Shown: positions 25,560 through 34,760, counted from the stretch's first letter. The stretch: 64,000 nt of DNA from Bacteriovoracaceae bacterium UBA4096 (GCA_002381945.1 DFXY01000031.1:574-64573), one strand, 5' to 3'. Numbers and translations are program-made. Notes: generated by a model from the sequence alone, not told the origin.

Positions 25560-25943
25560 ATGAAAGCACTTATAACTGGCATTTTAATGTTAACTTCACT
25601 CAGTTCTTTTGCGGCCAAGAAAATCGTAAACGCACATTTCTCTAAAAAAAGCGTTGTTATTCAAATCCAGGACACAGACTCTGGAAGCACCAAATGGATT
25701 TCAACGGCCAAAATAGGAGTTATCCAATCCACGCTGGGATGTAATGGCAAGAACTGCACCGCCACCAAGCTAAGAGTCGACAGGGATGGACTATATGGCG
25801 ATGTTGCTCTTTTCAATGAAGCAAGCCCCTCACTTGAAGGCGTGTTTTTGACTTCTTTTTATGAAAGTACGCTGATAGACCCTCGGGATCTGGTGCTTTC
25901 TCAAAGCAATGGTAAGTATATCGTGTCAATAAAGGTTCAATAA
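25560..25943 (+). CDS. Secreted hypothetical protein
   Basis: 127 residues: a signal peptide (MKALITGILMLTSLSSFAA) and a beta-rich mature part with one Cys pair (LGCNGKNCTA) likely to form a small disulfide loop. AGAGG lies upstream of the ATG. A single-gene unit closed by the hairpin at 25960. No homologous family recognised. Confidence 0.6.
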   Translation: MKALITGILMLTSLSSFAAKKIVNAHFSKKSVVIQIQDTDSGSTKWISTAKIGVIQSTLGCNGKNCTATKLRVDRDGLYGDVALFNEASPSLEGVFLTSFYESTLIDPRDLVLSQSNGKYIVSIKVQ

Positions 25944-25959
25944 TTTGATGTAAGCGAGC

Positions 25960-26013
25960 ATGGGGCCGTAAATTTTCCATGTTATTTTCTAGCTAGGCCC
26001 CATCTAATTTTTT
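25960..26013 (+). terminator. Terminator with long loop
   Basis: Arms ATGGGGCC and GGCCCCAT (8 of 8) flank a loop of about 28 bases and run into CTAATTTTTT. Confidence 0.55.
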
Positions 26014-26077
26014 ACTTAGACAACCTTCGTCATTCGGGATTATTTAGATATATCTTTTTAACTGAAAGGGGGACGTC

Positions 26078-27043
26078 ATGGACGCCATTCGTAAAGTGCC
26101 TGAGCTAAGTTTAATGAGTTTTGTGAACGGAACGAATAACGACAAGGTTAAGTTCACGAATGATCTCTTTCGCGGTCTCAAAGATTATGGGTTTATCGTT
26201 TTAGTTGATCACCCGATCGATAATAAATTAACGGCCAAGGCCTATGATCTCATTCATGAGTTCTTCCAACTTCCAGTTGAAACAAAACAAAAATATGTTT
26301 GCAAAGAGGGCGGCGGTCAGCGCGGTTATACGGCCTTCGGTGTTGAGCACGCTAAAAACTCTCAGCTTCCAGATCTAAAAGAGTTCTGGCACGTCGGTCG
26401 TGATGCTCTGGTTGATCCAGTTAGATTCGGAAAATATTTTCCAGAAAACATCTGGCCTACGGAGATTGCTGAGTTCAAAGATACGTTCTTAAAACTTTAT
26501 AATGGACTGGATACGACATCTAATATCGTGCTTGATTCACTCGGCATGGCGCTGGACGTTCCACAAACATTCTTCCGCAATATGCTTCAGGACGGTAACT
26601 CTATCCTTCGTCCGATTCATTACCCTCCATTGTCTGCCGATGCTCCTAAGAACGCTGTTCGTTCTGCTGCTCACGAAGACATCAACCTCATCACGGTGAT
26701 GGTAGGTGCTACCTCTTCAGGACTTGAACTTCTTGATCGTGATGGCCAGTGGCTGAAAGTAAACACCAATGATAAACAGCTGGTTGTGGATTCAGGAGAT
26801 ATGCTCTCTCGCCTGACTAACGACGTGATTCCTGCAACTACTCACCGAGTGGTTAATCCGGACGATGCCACTTCTAACCGTTATTCAATGCCGTTTTTTA
26901 CGCATCCAAATCCGGATACAATGCTTTCTTGCATTCCTTCTTGTCGCGGAACAGGGGAGAAATACCCGGCGATCAACTCTCACGAGTGGTTGATGATCCG
27001 TTTGAAAGAAATTGGACTGATGAAAGATAAGAAGAATTACTAG
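26078..27043 (+). CDS. 2-oxoglutarate/Fe(II)-dependent oxygenase, isopenicillin-N-synthase-like
   Basis: An N-terminal DIOX_N-type domain (FTNDLFRGLKDYGFIVLVDHPID) precedes the jelly-roll core. Iron ligands are H199-x-D201 (AAHEDINLITV) and H256 (TTHRVVNP), and N-R-Y-S-M-P-F-F supplies the 2-oxoglutarate-binding Arg. Length (321) fits the isopenicillin-N-synthase-like family, whose bacterial members oxidise varied small molecules. The substrate cannot be deduced; no biosynthetic cluster surrounds it. It is followed by its own terminator. Confidence 0.85.
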   Translation: MDAIRKVPELSLMSFVNGTNNDKVKFTNDLFRGLKDYGFIVLVDHPIDNKLTAKAYDLIHEFFQLPVETKQKYVCKEGGGQRGYTAFGVEHAKNSQLPDLKEFWHVGRDALVDPVRFGKYFPENIWPTEIAEFKDTFLKLYNGLDTTSNIVLDSLGMALDVPQTFFRNMLQDGNSILRPIHYPPLSADAPKNAVRSAAHEDINLITVMVGATSSGLELLDRDGQWLKVNTNDKQLVVDSGDMLSRLTNDVIPATTHRVVNPDDATSNRYSMPFFTHPNPDTMLSCIPSCRGTGEKYPAINSHEWLMIRLKEIGLMKDKKNY

Positions 27044-27053
27044 AAGAATCTGT

Positions 27054-27088
27054 CGGAGTCCATTTTAAGAAGTGGGCTCCGGTTTTTT
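27054..27088 (+). terminator. Terminator of the oxygenase gene
   Basis: CGGAGTCC pairs with GGGCTCCG (one G-U) across a 12-base loop and is followed by a T6 run. Confidence 0.75.
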
Positions 27089-27199
27089 AGAGAGTCTCGA
27101 GTTTTCAGATACTTACCTCCTTTACTAGTCTGCTAATAGTCTATTAATGATCCATTAAGTACCCTATATTTATCGTGTGATTATTCACAAGGAGTAAAT

Positions 27200-27490
27200 A
27201 TGTTTAAGAAGACTTTGAACTATAGCGATTTAAAATCTGACCCATCAGTGGTTTCAGAATTGAAGAATGATGAAGTTGTACAAGTCTTTCATCGAGGTCA
27301 TGAGGTTAAAGTGATAATGACCCAAGATCATTTTTTTAATTTGATGGCCCGGCTTGAGAAATTTGAAAATTCTGGGCGGACATCAAAATATGATGCTGAT
27401 GAACTTCTTGCAAAGTTTGATAGCAAACTTAAACAGGTCGATGCCATGCTTGGTAAAAATAAATCTATAAAGAAGACTGGAACCAACTAA
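27200..27490 (+). CDS. Phd/YefM-like antitoxin
   Basis: 96 residues with AAGGAG upstream of the start. The fold pattern LNYSDLKSDPSVVSELKNDEVVQVFHRGHEVKVIMTQDHFFNLM is the N-terminal DNA-binding half of Phd/YefM antitoxins; the C-terminal half is charged and helical, as expected for toxin wrapping. It directly abuts the broken toxin gene at 27491, a standard antitoxin-first pair. The antitoxin itself appears intact. Confidence 0.65.
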   Translation: MFKKTLNYSDLKSDPSVVSELKNDEVVQVFHRGHEVKVIMTQDHFFNLMARLEKFENSGRTSKYDADELLAKFDSKLKQVDAMLGKNKSIKKTGTN

Positions 27491-27791
27491 ATGGAAACGG
27501 CAGAGTCTGTTGAATGGTTTATGGACTCAAAAGACCGTTTCATTGAAAGGGCCATTGAATTTGAAATTTGGGGGAATTATGAAGGTCATCCCCATTTAGG
27601 AAGAAGATTGATTTTCTGAAGTTGATGACAAGATACAAGAGATCAAAAAGAACTTAAATCTCTATTCCGAAAGAGAGAATGCAGAAAGAGTTGTTCCGTT
27701 GTTTGAATCAAATCATGTTCTCATTTACAAGAAAGCTGAAGACCAAGGCAGAAGGATTTTGATGATTGTTGACGTGAGGCGGTTTTATTAA
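27491..27791 (+). pseudogene. RelE/ParE-like toxin, single-base frameshift
   Basis: ATG 27491 follows the antitoxin stop with no gap, but the frame ends at TGA 27617 after 42 codons. Removing one T from the TTTT run at 27612-27615 restores an uninterrupted frame of about 99 codons to TAA 27789, giving HPHLGRRLISEVDDKIQEI and then HVLIYKKAEDQGRRILMIVDVRRFY, a RelE/ParE-type C-terminus. The length is 301 bases, one more than a multiple of three. A recent inactivating insertion, a slippage-regulated gene or a sequencing error are all possible. Confidence 0.7.
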
Positions 27792-27794
27792 TTG

Positions 27795-28682
27795 CTAAAA
27801 AAACCTTCGGAGCCCAAACCCTGCTTTAAAATTCGTCTGGGTTGTGGTTTGGATCCTGCCAGATTCCTGCTCTTCCCGCGTGCTCAAGCTCTCAAAAGCT
27901 CCATCAAACAGAAATTCCCAGGTATCATTAAACGGCAAGCTCGCACCAATCTTAACAGTAGGTAAGAGCGAAACCGGACCAGATTGGGAGAGTCCTACGG
28001 TCTCAGTATTAGAAAATCCGTAACCTAATCCAGCTGCCAGATAAAAACGTCCGCCAGCTATGTAATCCCGAAACGAACTGAAATAATAAATGATATCAGC
28101 AATCGCCATGCTTCGGCGGGTGACAAGCGAGACGCCTTCATAATTGATCACTTCGCGCTCATAGCGAAGCCCAACATCAAAGGCCAGATTCTCATAGAAG
28201 TCTTTCTCAAAGTAAGCCTCGGCCATATAGCCACCTCTGCGAGAGGTATTGGCCGGAGCATCCGAAACTGATTCCGATAGGCCTCGGGTGAGTGCACCTT
28301 TGAACACAAATGAAGAACGCTTCTGAGCAATTTCTGTCTTGATATACTTCTTGCGCTCAGACTCAGGTGCTAAGGCCCAAATATATTCGGTAGCAGGGTA
28401 GTAAGTCACAATCGTACCTTTCTCAAATGGCAGGATGGCGTCACTATTAAGGATCTGCCATTGAGTGAAGTTACCCGAGACATTAACTGCCTTGGCAAGA
28501 ATCGAGACATCTTCTGCAGTGAAGGTTCCGGTGATACCGGGCTGAAGACCCTGGCGTTTCCCATTACGTGTAATAAATGTTTTCTTGGTATCAGAAACGG
28601 CCTGAATCATGATGAGTTCAAATGCCTGAACTGAAAAGCTCAGGATTAAGAATAAGAAGAAAATGGTATGACGAAGATACAT
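27795..28682 (-). CDS. Outer-membrane beta-barrel-like protein
   Basis: 295 residues: a signal peptide (MYLRHTIFFLFLILSFSVQA), an N-terminal part of about 100 residues (FITRNGKRQGLQPGITGTF...), then alternating amphipathic strands (YMAEAYFEKDFYENLAFDVGLRYE, FYLAAGLGYGFS) and a final Phe, the usual C-terminal signature of an outer-membrane barrel. The ATG lies in the loop of a 19-bp inverted repeat (28660-28701) and has no visible ribosome site, so expression is likely hairpin-controlled. It is downstream of the giant lipoprotein and may be partly co-transcribed. Confidence 0.65.
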   Translation of the reverse strand: MYLRHTIFFLFLILSFSVQAFELIMIQAVSDTKKTFITRNGKRQGLQPGITGTFTAEDVSILAKAVNVSGNFTQWQILNSDAILPFEKGTIVTYYPATEYIWALAPESERKKYIKTEIAQKRSSFVFKGALTRGLSESVSDAPANTSRRGGYMAEAYFEKDFYENLAFDVGLRYEREVINYEGVSLVTRRSMAIADIIYYFSSFRDYIAGGRFYLAAGLGYGFSNTETVGLSQSGPVSLLPTVKIGASLPFNDTWEFLFDGAFESLSTREEQESGRIQTTTQTNFKAGFGLRRFF

Positions 28683-28701
28683 ATCTTCATCATACCATTT
28701 T
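28660..28701 (-). promoter_or_regulatory. 19-bp inverted repeat with a start codon in its loop
   Basis: Two 19-base arms (18 of 19 pair; the mismatch is a G-U in RNA) enclose a 4-base loop. On the minus strand the loop reads ATGT and its ATG is the start of the 27795-28682 gene. The downstream arm ends in ATTTTCTTC, so it could also act as a leaky terminator for the giant lipoprotein gene, whose stop is at 28714. Confidence 0.75.
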
Positions 28702-28713
28702 AATTAAAATTTC

Positions 28714-31700
28714 CTACTGATCTAATATGAAAGGTGGGTGCCATCTGCCACTAGCGTCGGCAGTAGTGGACTGAATTGATTCAGCTTCAATGTTCACAAT
28801 ACCTAATTGTGGTCTGAAAATATCGTCGTCAGCAAGGTCTGAGCTATATAAGGTAAAGACCACGTCATTTATGTTCTCTCCAACAAGTGCCCCGGCAGAA
28901 CCTAAAGTTAAATCATTTGCGATCTGGGAGATACCCATTTTGGCATTAGGTTGATGTTCAAGAGGTCCATTAAGAGAAATACAGCCACCGCAAGTAACAG
29001 TGTCGTCCGATTTCCATCTCGCTATGTGAGGCAAGGTAAGTATTCCTGTTCCCACTGACTGGAAGAAAATGCGGGCCTCAGAAAAACCTGTAACAGCTAA
29101 AAGCTGAGGCAGTTTAATCTTTGTATCAGATAGGTAGTTTACGTCCGAGATAGAAATTCTTGTGTTTAGAATATTCTCGGAAGGAGTCGCGGCCGTATCT
29201 AAATCTGGGTTATAGCGGCCGATATGATATTCACTTCCATTGATGGATTTTTCTCTTGCGATTACGTAATAATATGGATTACCAGTTGTGCTGGCGGCGA
29301 GTTTTACATATTCAAAATCGTAAGAACTCATTATATCCATGCTTTCCTGATCAGTAGGGGAACCGCTGGCGCCCGCATCAAAGATGCTCCATGAACCGGC
29401 AGATTCGACATAGCGATAAAGTGAAAGTTTTCCTGAATTACTAACATCTCCAGAAATGGCAGCGATCACCATCTCTCCTGAAGTATTAATAGAGTGATCA
29501 AAAACTGCTACTTTACCAATGTCTAACAAGTCTACATTGGTATTAGGTGCACTTGATCTCATATGATTATCAATCATTCCTGTTAGAACAGTAATGTTGT
29601 TTTGATTACTTCCAGACAAAGATGAGTTGATGAAAGGTAAGTGCCAATGGGTACCTTGGATAAAGATTTTACCCAGACCATTCTCAGCAACAACAAGATT
29701 GGGAATTGCTGCAACAGTTCCATCAAAATCAAGATAATCTTGGTTCCAAAGTCCATATAAAGATAAAGTTGGACCACTTGCAACAGCACGAATACCCTGA
29801 AGATCAGTCAAACTTGAGCTGTTAATTTTATTTGCGATATTGCTAGCTGTAGAATTTGGACCTCCACAAGTATTACTATCACAAATGTCATTACTACCCA
29901 CACCGCTATTGGCAGTGAAGGTTGTATTGTTAATTTTTATGGTATCTCCAGTTACGAGACGACCAGTACCCCCAAAAGTGATACTGACAGGACTTCCAGC
30001 TCCATCCGCCGGGATAATAGTGCAGTCAACCGAAGGTGAACAAAGTGTTGTCACTTCATAGTCATCATATTTAAAACCAAAAGTTGCGGAATTTGGCATG
30101 CCCGTTTTTGAAGTTCCGCTCTTATCAATCCTCCTGACATAAGGGGACATATTTGTTGGAGCAGAGACAGAACTTGCAATATAAGCAATGTATAAACTGT
30201 CGGCTGTGCCTGTTATGGATAGATTAGAGACCAGACTTGCTGCAGATGCGTCTAATGCTGGAAATCTTAAAGCGGGAGTTGAGAGGATTATGTTACCTGA
30301 AGCATCCTTAACCGTTTTCTCAACAAAAATGTCGTTGGTATTATCCACATAAGCTGAATAAATAACCTGAGTATTAGGAACTGCGTTTGTTTCATCATAC
30401 CAAACGGCCAATTCATTATTTAATGAGTTCGCTGAGAAACCGTCAGAATCCGTATATTCAAGATCATTGATAAATGTTTTCGGCGTAACTGACCAATTGG
30501 CGGTACATGTTCCAGTGGAAGAAACTGGGTGAGCTGCAGTTCCATCACCAACGCAGAGTTTTAAATCAATCACACTGCTGGTATTACCTGGAGTGTAGCG
30601 TAGAACTTTTGTTGTAGCGCCCGTTACCGCACTCCATGCTCCTGCACCAATTTTAGCATACCACTGGTATTGAAGATTTCTTTCAATAGATGGAACGGAT
30701 GCATCTGAAACTGTTCCTGGATCAATCGTAAATTGGAATCCTGAGTAAACAGTGGTATTTGTTCCTACTGCAGGAGATGCCGTTGCAGTATTAATTACAG
30801 GAGCTGGATTGAAATTTCGAACATAAAAGCTGAAATATTCAGTATCCATTACTTCAGGCGTAGAAGGGATATGTGGTTTATCAATAGCTTCAACTTTAAA
30901 GTAAACAAGTCTAGACGTCGCGGTATCAATATTTATAGATGTAGCATGTTTAGAAATCAAAAAATCTTCAGGAATTGTATACAGTAAACCAGTAATGAGG
31001 AGAGGATTGGCAACTTGTGAACCTCTTAATACGTTCACAAAAGATGGAGAAGTCACAATCGTAGAAGTTGCACAAGCTATTGAGTTGTCGGTACAAAGTG
31101 AGATTCGATACTCGAAATCATCTCGTTCATCATCATCTATGTTTAGTCTGAAAGAAACTGTATCTTTTTCAGTGGCAAAACTTGCGGCAGAAGAAGGGTC
31201 AAGGACGATAACACCATTTGAAACGTTCGAATCTGCTGCAAGAATAGTTTGAGGTCTTAAATCAATATTGGTGTTGGCTTCAGTTACAACAAGATTCCAG
31301 GCCAAACTTTGTGAAATAAGACCTGCTCCACCGATTGGAGATCCTGAGTCTTGCATGGTGGCCATTACTTGATAATTACCCACTGAAGGATTTAAAGGAC
31401 CACTCGAATCAAAGTGTGGAACTGCAATCCAGCATACCCATTCTGAGCTTGTTGGAGTTGTGGCGTTATATTGATATTCTGGTTCAAAACCGGGAACAAC
31501 TAAATTTGGAAAAATATCTGCCGTTCCAAAATCCTTATAGCAATGAGTGTTGACCTCAGTACTCGTAATATCTGCGCCATTACGTTTAAGTTTAATGTCC
31601 CATTTAAATTCATTAGGATTAATTGCTGATGTATAAAAATCGTCAATGGCCGAGAAACTAACTTTAAAATGTGAACCTTGGGTTACCTGGCAGTTCGATT

Positions 31701-33090
31701 TGGTGAATGCTCCTGATGACGTACAACCTGTAGGATTATTTGTTGATGAACCAAAGGCCATAACGGGAGCCGTATTAATAGGCTTAACTAAAACTTTCCA
31801 CTCAACAGGATAGCTGCCATCAAGGACATCGGCTGCACCAAGTTCTAAAGAAGAACTTTCATCGAATACTCTTGCTGTCACTTTATGAAGTTGTTGAACA
31901 GTAGAGCTTGAATTATTGAATTTTAAAACAGATTTATCGAAGGCAATAGGTGATCCGCCGTTTTCACAAAGGACAGCATCATTCAAACAGACGATTTGAG
32001 TTCCTGCAGTATCAACAGTTTTTTTAGTACAAATATCCCCACCGGAGTTATTGAGATAAAATTTAACTAAAACCGATTTACCATCAGAAGCATAGACACC
32101 ATCTCTATCATTAACAGTGACGCAAAAGTTAGGATAGGTAGCAGGAGAGCCATATATCCAACTGTAGTCTGCCGTAAATGCCTCGGCCGTAGCATAATCA
32201 ATACCGTTGTGGGCAGTAATTGTTACGCCTGGATCAGGGCTGGAAACGTTGGTCACTTTGGTCAATGCTGGAAGTTTAACTGTCACATTCCAATACTGCT
32301 CGGCCACAATCTCACCCGGATTATCGTTTTGAACTGAGGCGCGGATTGAATAGGTACCAACGCCAAAAGTTCCTGGGTTAAAGAGTGGAGTCGGAGATGT
32401 TCCGAGATAAGCTGTATTAGTTCCAGTGGATGTAAAATTTGTAAATGAATCAGTTTCAGATAAATAGAATGAACCGTTCTTTAAAATGGTCCAGACAGTT
32501 CGGTAGTTATCAGTCGGTGAAATCGTGGCACCGTTGTTTCTGATGTTAAAAGAGAACTGAACTCGTGGCTCAGTTGGATAAACGTCAAAGCTAAGACTGC
32601 TAGGAGTGACTGGAATGTTAATGACTGGTTTGGGCAGTTCATTAATTTTTAATTCAAAACTGTGTGAATCCACCACAGCTCCATTAGTATCTTTAATCTT
32701 TGCTGTAAGAATATGAGTACCAACTTCGCCTAAGGTTGTTCCCAGGAATGAAGCCGGGAATGAACAAGACAAAGAATTTGAACACATAAAAACCGGGCCC
32801 GCATTGAAGACGCGTTCCCATTCAACTGAATAAGATTGGTTATAAGGATTAGATACAGAGATAGAGAAGGTAAGAGTTGTCGTATCATCCTTAGAACGAG
32901 TTTGAGTAAACTGGGGAGTGAAGTTGGAAATATTAATGAAGGATGAGGCCCCTTGCACGATGGGCACACATGTCCTTAAAGAAGCGTTGAAGGCTTCATT
33001 AGAGGAACACTCTGTTTGCTTAGTTTGAGGCACACAGGCCGCAAGCATGAGAGTACTTAATAATATCCAGAAAGCTTTTAAACCAACCAT
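28714..33090 (-). CDS. Giant Ig-like surface lipoprotein
   Basis: 1458 residues. Lipobox LMLAAC with acylated C19 follows a short signal peptide. Residues about 50-160, 160-270, 280-430, 440-600 and 610-770 look like successive Ig/cadherin-like beta-sandwich domains (recurrent SFELKINELPKPVI-type edges and Y-x-V-x-W-x-V ends). After an Ig-like PKD-style domain (about 770-870) the last 550 residues contain repeats of the type LYIAYIAS...VRRID and could form a propeller. Probably an extended surface adhesin or structural protein. A sigma-28-like promoter lies upstream. It is terminal to no obvious operon except the barrel gene below. Confidence 0.7.
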   Translation of the reverse strand: MVGLKAFWILLSTLMLAACVPQTKQTECSSNEAFNASLRTCVPIVQGASSFINISNFTPQFTQTRSKDDTTTLTFSISVSNPYNQSYSVEWERVFNAGPVFMCSNSLSCSFPASFLGTTLGEVGTHILTAKIKDTNGAVVDSHSFELKINELPKPVINIPVTPSSLSFDVYPTEPRVQFSFNIRNNGATISPTDNYRTVWTILKNGSFYLSETDSFTNFTSTGTNTAYLGTSPTPLFNPGTFGVGTYSIRASVQNDNPGEIVAEQYWNVTVKLPALTKVTNVSSPDPGVTITAHNGIDYATAEAFTADYSWIYGSPATYPNFCVTVNDRDGVYASDGKSVLVKFYLNNSGGDICTKKTVDTAGTQIVCLNDAVLCENGGSPIAFDKSVLKFNNSSSTVQQLHKVTARVFDESSSLELGAADVLDGSYPVEWKVLVKPINTAPVMAFGSSTNNPTGCTSSGAFTKSNCQVTQGSHFKVSFSAIDDFYTSAINPNEFKWDIKLKRNGADITSTEVNTHCYKDFGTADIFPNLVVPGFEPEYQYNATTPTSSEWVCWIAVPHFDSSGPLNPSVGNYQVMATMQDSGSPIGGAGLISQSLAWNLVVTEANTNIDLRPQTILAADSNVSNGVIVLDPSSAASFATEKDTVSFRLNIDDDERDDFEYRISLCTDNSIACATSTIVTSPSFVNVLRGSQVANPLLITGLLYTIPEDFLISKHATSINIDTATSRLVYFKVEAIDKPHIPSTPEVMDTEYFSFYVRNFNPAPVINTATASPAVGTNTTVYSGFQFTIDPGTVSDASVPSIERNLQYQWYAKIGAGAWSAVTGATTKVLRYTPGNTSSVIDLKLCVGDGTAAHPVSSTGTCTANWSVTPKTFINDLEYTDSDGFSANSLNNELAVWYDETNAVPNTQVIYSAYVDNTNDIFVEKTVKDASGNIILSTPALRFPALDASAASLVSNLSITGTADSLYIAYIASSVSAPTNMSPYVRRIDKSGTSKTGMPNSATFGFKYDDYEVTTLCSPSVDCTIIPADGAGSPVSITFGGTGRLVTGDTIKINNTTFTANSGVGSNDICDSNTCGGPNSTASNIANKINSSSLTDLQGIRAVASGPTLSLYGLWNQDYLDFDGTVAAIPNLVVAENGLGKIFIQGTHWHLPFINSSLSGSNQNNITVLTGMIDNHMRSSAPNTNVDLLDIGKVAVFDHSINTSGEMVIAAISGDVSNSGKLSLYRYVESAGSWSIFDAGASGSPTDQESMDIMSSYDFEYVKLAASTTGNPYYYVIAREKSINGSEYHIGRYNPDLDTAATPSENILNTRISISDVNYLSDTKIKLPQLLAVTGFSEARIFFQSVGTGILTLPHIARWKSDDTVTCGGCISLNGPLEHQPNAKMGISQIANDLTLGSAGALVGENINDVVFTLYSSDLADDDIFRPQLGIVNIEAESIQSTTADASGRWHPPFILDQ

Positions 33091-33122
33091 GGCCTATTCC
33101 TTTATCGATCCGTCTCGATGTT

Positions 33123-33150
33123 TTATCGGGACTTTTCTTAAAATTCCTTA
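33123..33150 (-). promoter_or_regulatory. Sigma-28-like promoter of the giant lipoprotein
   Basis: On the minus strand TAAGGAAT, a 12-base spacer, then CCCGATAA, 33 bases before ATG 33090. The flagellar sigma factor consensus is TAAAGTTT-N11-GCCGATAA. The same layout precedes the second lipoprotein (43148-43175). Confidence 0.35.
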
Positions 33151-33333
33151 GACTTGGAATCATTTAAACAATTTTACTTAGAGGTATTGTCTCACTTCGC
33201 ATACTGGAGTAGTCGGGATTGAGAGGGGAACTCTTTAGAATCCGATGGTTTACAAAGGATATCGGGAGGAGCACAATTTTAGGGAAATCTGATTACTGAC
33301 CAGTTTTGTTGGCATTATTAAGGAGTTTTCAGC

Positions 33334-34188
33334 ATGTTCTCTTTCTTTAAATCCAATCAGGAAACTTCCGCCCAGAAAGGGCGAGTGATCGCGCTTATGA
33401 ATCAAAAAGGTGGAGTGGGTAAAACCACTATGGCCTTTAACCTGGCCCACGCTTTTGCAAATCAGGGTAAAAAGGTTCTTTGTATCGATATGGACCCTCA
33501 GTCCAATTTTAGTTCTTTGTTTGATATCCCGGAAAATGCTGACCGAAAGAATATTCATCATTTGCTGATTAATTCGATTAAAGAATTAAAGGCACTTCAT
33601 ACAGCAACTTTTTTGAATGATGTTGTGATCAAAGGTGCTGATGGCATTGACCTTATTCCTTCCGGTCAGGAACTCTCGGGTTTTGAGCTGACGGTGGCCG
33701 GCATCAATGCTCCACGGCAGTTGATCTTAAAAAAGTTCATTGAAAAATTTGAATTAAAATCCACTTATGACGTGATCATCATCGATGGTCCGCCAACTCT
33801 GGGTTTACTGGTGGTTAATATTCTTTGCGCGACTGACGGAGTTCTGTATCCGTTCGTGCCGGATAGATTTTCCGAGCAGGGTCTTAAGAATATTCTGCAA
33901 GTAGTATCTGATATTGAGGAAATGGAAATCACTTCGACTCCTAAGAATTTGGGCTATATCCCAAATCTCTTTGATTCAAGACGTAAGCAGGCCGGAGCTG
34001 ATCTGGAGCAGATTAAGCAGACTCTGGGCCAGGCGACTATGCATGAGGCTTTTACGAATAAGGTTCAGTTTGGTAAATCATTGGCACAGAGGAAATCTGT
34101 TTTCCACTATAAGTCCAATGAGTACAAAGACCTGCAAAGACAGTTTACAGCGATGACTGAAACTGTTCATAAGGAGCTGCAGTCATGA
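33334..34188 (+). CDS. ParA/MinD-type partition ATPase (orphan)
   Basis: A deviant Walker A K25-G-G-V-G-K30-T-T, CIDMDPQSNFSSLF and VIIIDGPPTLGLLVVNIL define a ParA/Soj ATPase, which forms ATP-dependent gradients on the nucleoid. A 15-residue N-terminal tail (MFSFFKSNQETSAQK) precedes the domain. No ParB gene or parS-like repeat is nearby; instead an 80-residue protein overlaps its stop (ATGA). Such orphan ParA proteins often place chemoreceptor arrays, secretion machines or other cargo. Confidence 0.85.
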   Translation: MFSFFKSNQETSAQKGRVIALMNQKGGVGKTTMAFNLAHAFANQGKKVLCIDMDPQSNFSSLFDIPENADRKNIHHLLINSIKELKALHTATFLNDVVIKGADGIDLIPSGQELSGFELTVAGINAPRQLILKKFIEKFELKSTYDVIIIDGPPTLGLLVVNILCATDGVLYPFVPDRFSEQGLKNILQVVSDIEEMEITSTPKNLGYIPNLFDSRRKQAGADLEQIKQTLGQATMHEAFTNKVQFGKSLAQRKSVFHYKSNEYKDLQRQFTAMTETVHKELQS

Positions 34189-34427
34189 AGAATAAAAATC
34201 CACTTTATGTTGTAAAAGGTAAGGAAGTTCAGGAGGCCAGTTCGATTTTTGATCTGGTAGTTAAGAAACTTAACCTTGAACCGGCCATCAATATTCTTCG
34301 GAATATTTTTCATCTGCTCTTGGAGCAAGTTGAAAACTTCGCCATGTTCAAAGCGGTGAAGGAATTTATGGATCAGGTTGTTCAGAAAATTCAGGATCTG
34401 GGTAAACGCTTTGGCGTCTTAGCTTAG
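34185..34427 (+). CDS. Small helical protein coupled to ParA
   Basis: 80 residues, overlapping the ParA stop by four bases. A basic, flexible N-terminus (MKNKNPLYVVKGKEV) precedes amphipathic helices (IFDLVVKKLNLEPAINILRNIFHLLLEQVENF). ParA partners usually stimulate the ATPase through a short basic N-terminal peptide, so this could be the cargo adaptor; that is inference. No DNA-binding motif. The stop overlaps the convergent gene through TTAG. Confidence 0.6.
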   Translation: MKNKNPLYVVKGKEVQEASSIFDLVVKKLNLEPAINILRNIFHLLLEQVENFAMFKAVKEFMDQVVQKIQDLGKRFGVLA

Positions 34428-34699
34428 AAGCTTCGGCGCTTAGGTCCGGACGTCCGGGTATTTACAACGTCTTCTTCCACATCATTAAAGTAAGTCTTCT
34501 CCAGACTCGCTTCGTTTAAAGCGCGGTTTCTAGGCATGGTCGTATTGTTGGTATCGATGGCGATTGATTGAACATTATTGACTGAATCTTCCAGGTACTG
34601 AAGTTCCTGGTTTAAAATGATGGCCTCTTCGGCAGCTGTTTGGGCCAGGGCAAGACTTGAGAGAGCACCCAGAACCAAAATTAGAATTTTTCTCATCAT
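34424..34699 (-). CDS. Small secreted protein
   Basis: 91 residues: a signal peptide (MMRKILILVLGALSSLALAQ) and a short acidic mature part of about 70 residues with a basic end (GPKRRSF), no Cys. AGGAG lies seven bases after the usual spacing from ATG 34699. Divergent from queA, convergent with the ParA-partner gene (stop codons overlap). No family recognised. Confidence 0.6.
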   Translation of the reverse strand: MMRKILILVLGALSSLALAQTAAEEAIILNQELQYLEDSVNNVQSIAIDTNNTTMPRNRALNEASLEKTYFNDVEEDVVNTRTSGPKRRSF

Positions 34700-34760
34700 A
34701 ACTATTCTCCTATAATGATCCTACTTATATATAAGAACTTTTCCAAGCGTGATTGAAAAA

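Noticed and set aside
33334..34427. ParA as a marker of an integrated plasmid or of the chromosomal origin
   Set aside because: No ParB, parS-like repeats, DnaA boxes, replication gene or conjugation gene is seen in the flanks.
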